DNA from: PUMD01 sp964599275
GTDB lineage: Bacteria > Bacillota > Sulfobacillia > SLMV01
Direction of reading: 5' to 3'
DNA length: 6,300 nucleotides
NCBI GenBank assembly: GCA_964599275.1
Contig: CAZRFK010000093.1
Location: forward strand, 1 to 6,300
Part shown: positions 1 through 6,241 of the stretch, one piece after another
How the letters are laid out: each line of letters starts with the position of its first letter
Position numbering within the stretch: position 1 is the stretch's first letter
The notes under the pieces: generated by a model
Told to the model about the DNA's origin: nothing
Database searches by the model: none
What the model saw: only the letters and a program-made list of their open reading frames with translations
Position numbers and translations under genes: made by a program

Positions 1-3
1 TAA

Positions 4-9
4 CCTCCT
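4..9 (-). promoter_or_regulatory. Ribosome binding site of a gene starting off the left edge
   Basis: Read on the minus strand, the window ends with AGAGGAGGTTA. This contains a full AGGAGG Shine-Dalgarno core three bases from the edge, so a minus-strand start codon is expected within a few bases outside the window. No coding sequence of that gene is visible. The bases upstream of this site (to about 300) are therefore best read as its leader and promoter region, not as empty spacer. Confidence 0.6.
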
Positions 10-33
10 CTGCAAACAATAGATAAACTATAA

Positions 34-157
34 AACCGACCCTCAAAAGGCCGGTTCCTCTTGACACTGCTCCGGGTTTTATGTAGGTGAAGTCTGGTAA
101 ATTTGAATCGCACCCCGGTATTCTTCACAATATTGCATCCTGATGATAACTTCACCT
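34..157 (-). other. Possible structured 5' leader RNA (stem, pseudoknot, hairpin)
   Basis: On the minus strand a 9-base arm AGGTGAAGT (157-149) can pair with ACTTCACCT (93-85). The enclosed loop carries CCGGG (118-114), which is complementary to CCCGG (76-72) just 3' of the stem, so a pseudoknot is possible. A further imperfect hairpin (56-49 with 41-34) follows, then a short T-rich stretch and the ribosome binding site at 4-9. This arrangement suits a cis-regulatory leader that controls access to the downstream gene. I do not recognise it as any known riboswitch class, and the pairing is inferred by eye from one sequence. Confidence 0.3.
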
Positions 158-265
158 CGTTCCGTATAAACTCAGGGGTCAGCACGCCATGTATTTATTC
201 TTCGACTGAAGGAAAATTCCTCCTGTGAAACGCAGATCGTGAAACAGTAACAGAAACCGGTGCGA

Positions 266-294
266 AAGATAGAGACTCTATTCAGAAAGCACAA
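266..294 (-). promoter_or_regulatory. Candidate sigma70 promoter for the left-edge gene
   Basis: On the minus strand TTGTGC (294-289) is separated by 17 bases from TATCTT (271-266). Each hexamer matches the sigma70 consensus at four of six positions with ideal spacing. Transcription would begin near 259, giving a leader of about 260 bases before the edge ribosome binding site. No coding sequence lies between. Such pairs also arise by chance in AT-rich DNA, so this is a candidate only. Confidence 0.35.
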
Positions 295-364
295 GTAGCT
301 GCGTAACTTTATGGGGAGGGAACTGTTTTGGATGAATAATGATCAGGGAATATTTCTGTGACTG

Positions 365-407
365 AAAAAACTATCCGGCTGGCGCGTTCCAACCACCCCA
401 GCCGGAT
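365..407 (-). terminator. Intrinsic terminator of the symporter gene
   Basis: A perfect 10-bp inverted repeat, ATCCGGCTGG (373-382) and CCAGCCGGAT (398-407), flanks a 15-base loop. On the minus strand the stem is followed, after two bases, by a run of six T (370-365). It begins 21 bases beyond the symporter stop codon, as expected for a Rho-independent terminator of that transcript. There is no T run on the other side, so it acts on the minus strand only. Confidence 0.9.
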
Positions 408-428
408 TTAAAGAGTTAATTTACCCCT

Positions 429-2120
429 CTACCAGACAGGAGGGACATGCAGATTGACTCCCCAACTGATAGGGACCCAGAAGTAAGTTATTATCGGTAA
501 TATAATTAGTGAAACCACAGTCAAGAACAATCCCGCTTTTGCCATCTGCGGTATGGTGATGTATTTGCTGCCGAACACCACAGCATTGGGGGGTGTTCCT
601 ACAGGAAGCATAAAGGCAAAAGACCCAGCTGTTGTGGCGGTTATCATAAGAGCGTACGGGTGCACATTCATGGCCATGGCCATGGCAACCATCACCGGCA
701 GCATCATAGAAACTGTTCCGGTGTTGGAAGTCACATTCGATAGCGCTATTACCAGTCCAACAATCGCCAGCATGACAATAAACATCGAGGTGTGTTCCAA
801 CACAGCCAATTGATTCCCTACCCAGGAAGCGAGTCCGGTTTCGGTGAAGCCGGCAGCGATAGAAATACCTCCACCGAAAAGCAACAGTACTCCCCATGGT
901 ATGTTTAAAGCAGAATCCCAATCAAGCAAAAATTCACCTTTTGAAAAGTTAACTGGGACTAAGAATAAAACCAACGCTCCCAAAATGGCGATGAGTGGGT
1001 CACTTAATCCCGGGAAGAAATTCTGCAGGAAAAGGCTTCTGAATACCCATGTCAAAGCGACGACACTGAATACCACCAGGACGAGCTTCTCAGCCTTCTT
1101 CATATCGCCCAGTTCTTCGAGTTCATCACGTATAACCTCACGACCTCCACGGAGTCCCTCTAGCTTGTTGATGGGGAAAACTCGCACCAGATAAGCCCAG
1201 CTTATGTAGGTAAAGATAACTGAGATAGGGAAACCGTAAAGCATCCACTGAGCGAAGCTGATTTCCTGCTCCAAGACTGAGCTGGCAACAGATGCAAAAA
1301 TCGCATTTGGAGGCGTACCTATCAGAGTAGCCACCCCACCAACAGTGGCAGAGTAGGCAATACCCAGCATCAGTGCTGTACCAAAAGAGAACTTCGTCGG
1401 TCTTGTATCCACATCGATACCCTGTTCTTTCGCCAACGATCCGAGCTGTATTATTACTGCAACACCAATAGGCATCATCATCATTGTTGTGGCAGTATTG
1501 CTGATCCACATAGATAGACCTGCAGTTGCTATCATGAATCCCAATATGAGTCTAGATGGGTTCGTCCCTACCTTGTTAATGATGGCCAGAGCAATACGAC
1601 GGTGTAAATTCCATTTCTGCATGGCCACAGCCAACATAAAACCACCCAAAAATAGAAAAACATTTGAATTTGCATAACCAACTGCAGTCTCATCAAACGG
1701 TAAAACTCCCATTAACGGAAATAAGACTAAAGGCAGAAGTGAAGTTGCTGGAATTGGTATAGATTCACTGACCCACCAGACAGCAACCCACGCTGTACAG
1801 GCCAAAGCTGCTCTCATGTCAGCCGTAAAGGCCTCAGAAACTGGCAGCATGAGCAAAATAGCAAACAGTGCTGGTCCGGCCACAAGACCAATTTTTTGCC
1901 TGAGACCATATTCACGCGAGTCATCCGACTCAGGTCCGGGCCCTCCGGGCTCCGTTTCATCAGAAGTAAAGGATTTACTAGAAGAATGATTTTCAGAAGC
2001 GCCTTCCGATCCAGCAGAAAACAATGAGATTAGTGCAACCGGGTTCAACATACGCTTGGTACGGTCACTAACCTGCCAAAGTGCATCAGAAATTGCACCC
2101 AGGCTTGATGGCATAGTCAC
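429..2120 (-). CDS. SLC13/DASS family sodium:dicarboxylate symporter
   Basis: Encodes a 563-residue polytopic inner-membrane protein of the divalent anion:sodium symporter family, which imports dicarboxylates such as succinate or malate, or related anions, with Na+. Both family signature pairs are present: Ser-Asn-Thr at 207-209 followed by TPPNA at 269-273, and Ser-Asn-Thr at 465-467 followed by TPPNA at 509-513. These correspond to the two inverted repeats that form the Na+ and substrate sites. A conserved ESIPIPATSLLP segment lies at 119-130. The start is GTG at 2120, nine bases after AAAGGGAGG; an ATG two codons later is too far from that site. About 75 residues precede the first membrane segment; residues 35-70 are rich in Ser, Glu, Asp and Gly and disordered-looking, making the protein longer than the usual 450-500. 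The gene is monocistronic, with its own promoter and terminator. The exact substrate, including sulfate as an alternative, cannot be read from the sequence. Confidence 0.93.
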   Translation of the reverse strand: MTMPSSLGAISDALWQVSDRTKRMLNPVALISLFSAGSEGASENHSSSKSFTSDETEPGGPGPESDDSREYGLRQKIGLVAGPALFAILLMLPVSEAFTADMRAALACTAWVAVWWVSESIPIPATSLLPLVLFPLMGVLPFDETAVGYANSNVFLFLGGFMLAVAMQKWNLHRRIALAIINKVGTNPSRLILGFMIATAGLSMWISNTATTMMMMPIGVAVIIQLGSLAKEQGIDVDTRPTKFSFGTALMLGIAYSATVGGVATLIGTPPNAIFASVASSVLEQEISFAQWMLYGFPISVIFTYISWAYLVRVFPINKLEGLRGGREVIRDELEELGDMKKAEKLVLVVFSVVALTWVFRSLFLQNFFPGLSDPLIAILGALVLFLVPVNFSKGEFLLDWDSALNIPWGVLLLFGGGISIAAGFTETGLASWVGNQLAVLEHTSMFIVMLAIVGLVIALSNVTSNTGTVSMMLPVMVAMAMAMNVHPYALMITATTAGSFAFMLPVGTPPNAVVFGSKYITIPQMAKAGLFLTVVSLIILPIITYFWVPISWGVNLHVPPVW

Positions 2121-2129
2121 AGTTTGCCG

Positions 2130-2138
2130 CCTCCCTTT
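2130..2138 (-). promoter_or_regulatory. Ribosome binding site deciding the symporter GTG start
   Basis: The minus strand reads AAAGGGAGG here, nine bases before GTG at 2120. An in-frame ATG at 2114 would be 15 bases away, which is too far, so the GTG is preferred. Confidence 0.75.
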
Positions 2139-2213
2139 CTTGCAAATTTAGATTCAAAATAATATAAACTTTAGCAAAATGATAAAAAATATAAGATTAA
2201 TATCTGGTTCGTT

Positions 2214-2241
2214 ATTATACCACCTAGACCATCACTTGCAA
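2214..2241 (-). promoter_or_regulatory. Sigma70 promoter of the symporter gene
   Basis: On the minus strand TTGCAA (2241-2236) is followed after 16 bases by a perfect TATAAT (2219-2214). The -10 lies about 95 bases before the GTG start, leaving an AT-rich leader of roughly 85 bases. The -35 element is overlapped by a 14-bp palindrome (2240-2253), which suggests repression or activation at this promoter. Confidence 0.7.
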
Positions 2242-2253
2242 CTCTTAAGAGTT
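2240..2253. promoter_or_regulatory. Palindromic operator candidate AACTCTTAAGAGTT
   Basis: This is a perfect, gapless 14-bp palindrome. It sits at the upstream edge of the symporter promoter and shares two bases with its -35 hexamer. Its size and symmetry fit a site for a dimeric transcription factor. No regulator gene is present in the window, so the binding protein is unknown, and occurrence by chance in AT-rich DNA cannot be excluded. Confidence 0.45.
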
Positions 2254-2343
2254 CTTATTGCTCAAATTCACTACATATATGGCCATAGCTACAAAATCGA
2301 AATAATATTATCTATGTTTCATAGCATCTTATATATAACTAAT

Positions 2344-2372
2344 TTGACATTTCCGTAAGATTAAAATAAACT
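2344..2372 (+). promoter_or_regulatory. Promoter of the tRNA-Val gene
   Basis: A perfect TTGACA (2344-2349) is followed after 17 bases by TAAACT (2367-2372), which matches the -10 consensus at four positions. Transcription would start near 2379, about nine bases before the mature 5' end of the tRNA. This promoter diverges from the symporter promoter about 100 bases away. Confidence 0.75.
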
Positions 2373-2387
2373 GTAGTATACCAAAAT

Positions 2388-2460
2388 GGGCGCGTAGCTC
2401 AGTGGCAAGAGCGCGTGACTCACATTCACGAGGTCGCAGGTTCGATCCCTGCCGCGCCCA
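2388..2460 (+). tRNA. tRNA-Val (anticodon CAC)
   Basis: The sequence folds into a complete cloverleaf. The acceptor stem GGGCGCG (2388-2394) pairs with CGCGCCC (2453-2459), all seven pairs being G-C. The D stem GCTC/GAGC lies at 2397-2400 and 2409-2412. The anticodon stem CGTGA/TCACG (2414-2418, 2426-2430) closes the loop CTCACAT, whose anticodon CAC at 2421-2423 reads the Val codon GUG. The variable loop is five bases. The T stem GCAGG/CCTGC closes TTCGATC. The discriminator is A at 2460. CCA is not encoded (CAC follows), so it must be added enzymatically. The gene stands alone, with its own promoter and terminator. Confidence 0.97.
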
Positions 2461-2462
2461 CA

Positions 2463-2483
2463 CTGCTAAACCCCTGCTAAACC
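2463..2483 (+). repeat. Short tandem repeat CTGCTAAACC x2 next to the tRNA
   Basis: CTGCTAAACC occurs at 2463-2472 and again at 2474-2483 with one base between. The copies form the 5' arm and part of the loop of the tRNA terminator. It is probably a local duplication within the terminator. It does not repeat the tRNA 3' end, so there is no sign of an integration site. Confidence 0.55.
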
Positions 2484-2501
2484 TAATAAGCGGGGTTTTT
2501 T
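2468..2501 (+). terminator. Intrinsic terminator of the tRNA gene
   Basis: AAACCCC (2468-2474) pairs with GGGGTTT (2492-2498). The stem can extend by GCT/AGC past one bulged T, leaving a loop of about ten bases. A run of six T (2496-2501) forms the 3' tail on the plus strand. It starts eight bases after the tRNA. There is no T run on the minus side, so it does not serve the minus-strand gene at 2645-3336. Confidence 0.88.
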
Positions 2502-2644
2502 CAGTTTTAACTGCGGGTGCTTAAGGGAATTTGCAGCAACTGTAAACATTCGGGTAAAGCAGATTAGCTTCATTGTGCCTACATTTTTCAAGTAAATGGT
2601 GATTGAACTACATAGTGGTTTGCTGAGAACCGAAACACTTTTAT

Positions 2645-3336
2645 TCACCCGCCAAAGATCATGTTACCCGCCGATAGACTAAAAAAAACTAGCATAAAAC
2701 CTATAACGATGATGGAAATCAGTAAACTAATGGTCTGACCTGTATTATACCATAGCCGAACCCTCAACCAGATGCCAGGGAATCGCAATAGGTCTCTCCA
2801 TCCCCATACTTCACGCTCACCAACTGTGAGCGAGTATTTACCCGTATCATCATCAGGATGAAACACCCCAGGTAATAAACCCCGGGCAACAGTTGTTTTC
2901 TGGCATTTTGACAGAGTAAATACTGAGTCTGGGTAAAGGGTTCAAAAAACTCTTCATGTGCGTCTTCTGGGGGCACCAATACAGCACCATGCTCATATGG
3001 TAATTCAACTGAAATTGAGTCATCTAAGGAGAGTTCAGTTCCTATGATAGCAAACCATTGAACAAATTCCTGCTCCCCTCCCCGTTTGGGAACTGTCATC
3101 TGAGCATAAAACTCAATACCTCCTGAGGGAACTGTAAACCTAAAATAATCTACTTCGCCCTCTTCCAGCTGGCCATAGATTGCCCAGGACACTTCCGGGT
3201 CAATGATTTCCACCGGGTCTGCAAGTGAGGGTGAACTGTCGACAAAAATCGGTCTATGTGCCTGAACGGTGTTGAAGGAGGAGAATATAGAAATAAAAAT
3301 AACCCCTATAACTACAGCAAAGCAGCGTATGTTCAC
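2645..3336 (-). pseudogene. Frameshifted secreted, membrane-anchored HRP-type protein
   Basis: If one base is restored this is a 230-residue envelope protein of unknown function. A GTG start at 3336 opens a signal peptide with a hydrophobic core (about 6-21) and a likely cleavage after VQA at 26, so the mature protein begins HRPIFVD. An extracytoplasmic beta-rich region follows (about 40-155). Its segment with GEVDYFRFTVPSGG resembles the bacterial pre-peptidase C-terminal (PPC) type of domain. Next come a conserved-looking GKYSLTVGEREVWGWRDLL stretch, an amphipathic Trp/Arg-rich segment and a C-terminal membrane helix (about 202-224). The reading frame breaks at the four-C run 2866-2869: the upstream frame reaches Leu-Gly then runs on to a stop at 2764, while the VFHPDDD continuation is in the next frame and stops at 2645. 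One extra G on the minus strand repairs it, so a sequencing indel is as likely as real decay. GGAGG lies 13 bases before GTG 3336, slightly far; a second GTG at 3348 is too close. Confidence 0.72.
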
Positions 3337-3560
3337 TTTTCGATACACACCTCCCCATGTAAGAAGTAAAATTACCGAAAATCCCCTCAAACATACTTCA
3401 ATCGAAAGGTAGAGAAGAAGTCCCTTACGTGAGAAGAAATACTGGAACTGAAAAGCAGGTATCAATCTTAGCGGCACTGCCGCTGTAATTACGGTAAGAA
3501 TAGGATCTCGTAAATATATTTCACTTGAGCTTCGGCGACCAGATCACCCAGATTGACTTC
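3337..3560. other. Gene-free gap between the GT2 gene and the HRP-type gene
   Basis: The 224 bases contain no convincing coding sequence. The upstream continuation of the HRP-type frame reaches an ATG at 3477, but it precedes a complete signal peptide and ribosome binding site and is best read as untranslated. A 6-bp inverted repeat AGCGGC/GCCGCT with a 3-base loop lies at 3470-3484. It has no T run, so it is not a standard terminator. I see no strong promoter, so the downstream gene may be read through from the glycosyltransferases or driven by a weak promoter. Confidence 0.4.
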
Positions 3561-4367
3561 TTACTCCTGGGATGGTTCCACCAAATCAATGAGGTATTTC
3601 CAACCGTTATCATGGATCTCGAAAACAGGCTCGCGGCTATCTCCCCACCGCTTCAGAGTATCTCTGACGTTCCATTCAGTCATATATCTGTATATCTCCA
3701 TCTTGTTATCCGTCTGATTATAATCATGTCTTCTGTGAACGTATAGCACCTCATCAACCCAGTGAAAACGATAATCTTCGATCATTCTGAATAATATGCG
3801 CTTGTCTTCCAGATATCTTCCCTCGTACGGATCATCAGTTGGCCATCCGCCTATATCGCGAAGGGCCGAGGAGTGGTAAAATCTGGGCCATACAGAAGAA
3901 TTCGACATTAGAAAATCAAGGCGGTCCTCGTATTGTCTCCCTTTTTTGATTAAGGAACTGGACAGTTCTGGTGAGCTGGTAGAAGACTCCTCAACTACTA
4001 TCCTCATGTTCCCATGCACTACCCCGACATCCCGGGGTAACTCCTCCGCTTCCTTTACCAGCCGCTCCAATGCATGAGGGGGGAACCAGTCATCACTGTC
4101 CAACTGCACTGTATAAGGGGTATCAACTTTTTCCAGACCAATATTGAGGCTTTTTGATTGTCCCAGATTCTTCTGATTTTTGAGTACCTTTACCTGAGGG
4201 AAACCGGTGAAATACTTCACTCCGTGTAAGCTGCCATCCGTCGAGGCATCATCCACTAAAATGACTTTCCACTCCGAATACGTTTGTTGGAATACACTTT
4301 TCAGTGCATGCCTCAAATATCTGCCGGGGTTGTATGAGGGGATCAACACAGTTACTTTTTCAGACAC
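3561..4367 (-). CDS. Family 2 glycosyltransferase (GT-A fold)
   Basis: Encodes a 268-residue cytoplasmic inverting glycosyltransferase of the GT2 type, which transfers a sugar from a nucleotide-sugar donor to a glycan or lipid-linked acceptor. The N-terminal Rossmann-like half has VTVLIPSYN at 5-13 and VDDASTDGS at 38-46, with the nucleotide-binding aspartates at 39-40. The metal-binding DxD motif is DSDD at 90-93. A Leu-Glu-Asp at 186-188 suits the catalytic acidic position, and an HRRHDYNQT segment at 211-219 matches the usual Arg/His/Asn region near the domain end. There is no membrane segment. GTG at 4367 is chosen as start because AAGGAGG lies six bases upstream; the frame is open further 5' but those codons overlap the preceding gene. 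It overlaps that gene by eight bases, which implies translational coupling. Donor and acceptor cannot be assigned. Confidence 0.9.
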   Translation of the reverse strand: MSEKVTVLIPSYNPGRYLRHALKSVFQQTYSEWKVILVDDASTDGSLHGVKYFTGFPQVKVLKNQKNLGQSKSLNIGLEKVDTPYTVQLDSDDWFPPHALERLVKEAEELPRDVGVVHGNMRIVVEESSTSSPELSSSLIKKGRQYEDRLDFLMSNSSVWPRFYHSSALRDIGGWPTDDPYEGRYLEDKRILFRMIEDYRFHWVDEVLYVHRRHDYNQTDNKMEIYRYMTEWNVRDTLKRWGDSREPVFEIHDNGWKYLIDLVEPSQE

Positions 4368-5074
4368 CGCTGTCCTCCTTTCGCAGGCTATCATTGTAGT
4401 CTCTGACCAGCTTCTCGAAATACTCCTGACAATCAATCAATTCTGGACCATCTATTATCAGATCAAGAGCATGACCAAAATCAATAACAACCCTGCCGGT
4501 AGCTTCTGCAATGCGAAGAACAGCAATAGTTACTGGCACACCCGCGGCTAAGAGAGCCAGGTCAAACTGCGAATGATAGTTGAGATATCGACAAAGGCGC
4601 TCCACATCTCCAAGTCCCTCAACTGTCAAACTTTGCACTGAAACTGCTCCTTTATCTCGAATTATTTTGGTAGCCTCATGGGCCTGCCGACCGACCAGAA
4701 CCACCTTCAATCCCCTCAATAGTTCATAGAACCGTCTTTGTTGAACCATGTAATGAGTTACAAATATTATAGTTATCAAAAATCTGATTTAACTGAGATT
4801 GCCATCGGGCGCTGTGATGTGCTGTGCCCACAACATCTGCATTTCTTACTGCTCGAATGATCCCCCTGACTGCACATTCATCAACGTCAGTAATACCACT
4901 GTAGTGCCGGTAACGATCGAAATCGCTAATATCTTCACCCCACACAACCTTCTTTATGGCAAACATATCAGCGTGACCGACCCTGACCACAGAAAAAGGA
5001 TTCCCGTTCCTGACAGAACGCTCGATGCAGCTCAAAATCTTCTTCATGTCCAAGTATTGGGGATTACTATCCAT
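4360..5074 (-). pseudogene. Frameshifted GT-D fold glycosyltransferase (DUF1792-like)
   Basis: The two halves lie in different frames. The N-terminal part (5074 to about 4751, 108 codons) has the GT-D opening PFSVVRVGHADMF at residues 26-38, the position of the nucleotide-sugar-binding G(D/H)xE motif, here with Asp as the acid. It is followed by a helical region with RAVRNADVVGTAHHSARW. The C-terminal part (4749 to 4360, about 129 codons) begins MVQQRRFYELLRGLKVVLVG and ends with a helix rich in Glu, Asp and Lys. Joined, they make about 237 residues, close to the size I expect of single-domain members of the family. The frame break is at 4747-4753; deleting one base or adding two repairs it. 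The second half has no ribosome binding site, so it is unlikely to be a separate gene. The start ATG 5074 has only a weak GGTGAG before it. The family is known from bacterial adhesin and exopolysaccharide glycosylation; the target here is unknown. Confidence 0.72.
4374..4380 (-). promoter_or_regulatory. Ribosome binding site deciding the GT2 start
   Basis: The minus strand carries a perfect AAGGAGG six bases before GTG 4367, inside the last codons of the upstream GT-D gene. It rules out the longer in-frame starts at 4436 and 4394, neither of which has a site like it. Confidence 0.8.
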
Positions 5075-5308
5075 AATCTCACCACATTTTTGTCCAATTT
5101 TGAACTCTTCGAGGTTCAGTGTATGCAGTTTCTCCCAGACTGTGCGTCATGTTGTCCTACTCGCGTAGTCGCTTCAACGATCACGATAAGAACCTCTGCA
5201 ACGCCGAGATCATAAAATGTAACGACGAATTTTGGGTCCAGCAAAAGTTACATCAATACAAAACAGTCTTTAATCACATTTTGAGCAAAAGATCTTGAGG
5301 GATTTTGA
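5075..5308. promoter_or_regulatory. Divergent intergenic region between two glycosyltransferase genes
   Basis: This 234-base region must carry the start signals for the minus-strand GT-D gene and the plus-strand GT-B gene. I find no -35/-10 pair good enough to annotate on either strand. On the minus strand two frames are unexpectedly open. One continues the GT-D frame 24 codons upstream of its ATG to a stop at 5147. Another gives about 40 codons with a hydrophobic VAEVLIVIVEA stretch between stops and no usable start. These could be remnants of a longer 5' coding sequence or chance. Confidence 0.35.
5297..5301 (+). promoter_or_regulatory. Ribosome binding site of the GT-B gene
   Basis: GAGGG lies seven bases before ATG 5309 and supports that start for the GT-B glycosyltransferase. 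Confidence 0.6.
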
Positions 5309-6241
5309 ATGCTCTTTTTTGTCACTGAAAACACACCCCAAACCAGAAGACTTGAGATCTATCAAAGAACCGTGCGAGAAGAATTAAGAGACAGGGGAAT
5401 CGCCTATAGAGAAATCTCCGTGACTGAAGGCTTTGACGGGGAGCGGCTGGGGTCGAAGTCAAACCGTCAGGATATATGGTTTTTCGCTGACATTAACAAC
5501 CCTTTCTTTAGCAGAACATCCACTTTGTCTGGTGAAGTCCTTGTATCCGTGCATTCCCCAAACCACATAACTGAGAGGAATATACAACTCCTCAAAACGT
5601 GTAGCAAATTTTTTGTGGATTCATCATGGAGTGTTAAACGAATTTGTGAAAGATATCCGGTCCTTGGGAAAAAAAGTGTGATCTCCGGCTTCCCGTTTTC
5701 CAGATGCAAACTTGAGGACCTCGATACTGTGAAGACAGAGGAGGATCTTGTGATCTTTAATCAACATTTCTGCGCAGATCGTCTGCACGTACTGCAGGTT
5801 TGGCTGACCCAGAAGCTCGCTGACGAGAACTATCGAATACACCATCTGTGTCACAAGAACTCTCTGAAAGAAATATGGCACGACCGAGAGGCCAGAGTTC
5901 TTCTCCGTGAGGCACGTAAACGCGGCCTGCAACTGGTAATATGCAATGACGACAAGCAATATTATGACCATCTAACCCGCGGAGCTATCCTCACCAGCAC
6001 TTGGATCCATGGAGGCTTATCTGTAGGGATTCTTGAAGCTGCTGCTTTAGGAGTCACACCGTTGGCGCCTGCTTATGGACCATATTTAGAATATTTGCCA
6101 GAGCAGAACCTCTATTCACCGTACAATCTTGACCACCTGATGAATAAGATATATTCTCCCCCACCTTCCCCTGAAAGACTCAACTTGACCAATCCAGCCA
6201 CAGTAGTTGACACTTACATCAAAGCCATGGAGATATCCTGA
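5309..6241 (+). CDS. GT-B fold glycosyltransferase
   Basis: Encodes a 310-residue probable cytoplasmic glycosyltransferase resembling the GT4-type, GT-B fold. The N-terminal half has an acceptor-domain pattern: an opening strand LFFVTENT at 2-9, DIWFFADINN at 55-64 and LVSVHSPNHI at 78-87. The C-terminal half holds the donor site: LVIFNQHF at 147-154, LQLVICNDD at 207-215, and the diagnostic stretch from ILTSTWIHGG (227-236) through SVGILEAAALGVTPLAP (238-254) to GPYLEYLP. This is the region where GT-B enzymes contact the nucleotide sugar, with Glu243 a candidate donor-binding acid. The usual glycine-rich N-terminal loop of GT4 enzymes is not obvious and the protein is short for the family (commonly 350-400), so it may be a compact or divergent member. 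It overlaps the next gene by one base (TGATG), implying an operon reading rightward, divergent from the other two glycosyltransferases. No sugar specificity can be assigned. Confidence 0.8.
   Translation: MLFFVTENTPQTRRLEIYQRTVREELRDRGIAYREISVTEGFDGERLGSKSNRQDIWFFADINNPFFSRTSTLSGEVLVSVHSPNHITERNIQLLKTCSKFFVDSSWSVKRICERYPVLGKKSVISGFPFSRCKLEDLDTVKTEEDLVIFNQHFCADRLHVLQVWLTQKLADENYRIHHLCHKNSLKEIWHDREARVLLREARKRGLQLVICNDDKQYYDHLTRGAILTSTWIHGGLSVGILEAAALGVTPLAPAYGPYLEYLPEQNLYSPYNLDHLMNKIYSPPPSPERLNLTNPATVVDTYIKAMEIS

Noticed and set aside
332..361. Nine-codon plus-strand ORF after GGGGAGGG
   Set aside because: The spacing to the ribosome binding site is 11 bases, the peptide has no leader-peptide features, and it runs into the minus-strand terminator with no plus-strand gene downstream.
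669..686. Microsatellite-like CATGGC repeats
   Set aside because: The three units encode alternating Met-Ala in a membrane helix of the symporter (about residues 479-484) and keep the frame. There is no sign of a functional repeat array.
421..1677. Several open frames on both strands inside the symporter gene (for example 553-813 plus, 844-1194 plus, 1138-1509 minus)
   Set aside because: Their translations have odd composition (Cys, His, Ser or Arg runs), and they lack ribosome binding sites. The symporter frame with its signature motifs accounts for this DNA.
2436..2460. tRNA 3' end as a phage or island attachment site
   Set aside because: No repeat of the tRNA 3' end and no integrase gene are seen in the window.
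2466..2648. Minus-strand open frame of 60 codons next to the tRNA
   Set aside because: It runs into the tRNA terminator, has no convincing start signal and no recognisable protein features. The 2502-2644 stretch appears to be non-coding.
2864..2871. Programmed ribosomal frameshifting in the HRP-type gene
   Set aside because: CTG GGG TGT is not a standard slippery heptamer, and I see no strong downstream stem-loop. An indel or a mutation is simpler.
3470..3484. Hairpin AGCGGC/GCCGCT as the terminator of the GT2 gene
   Set aside because: The stem is only six base pairs and no T run follows on either strand.
4799..5215. Plus-strand open frame of 138 codons
   Set aside because: It is antisense to the GT-D N-terminal half and the divergent intergenic region. 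It has no ribosome binding site and a Cys/Thr-rich, family-less translation.
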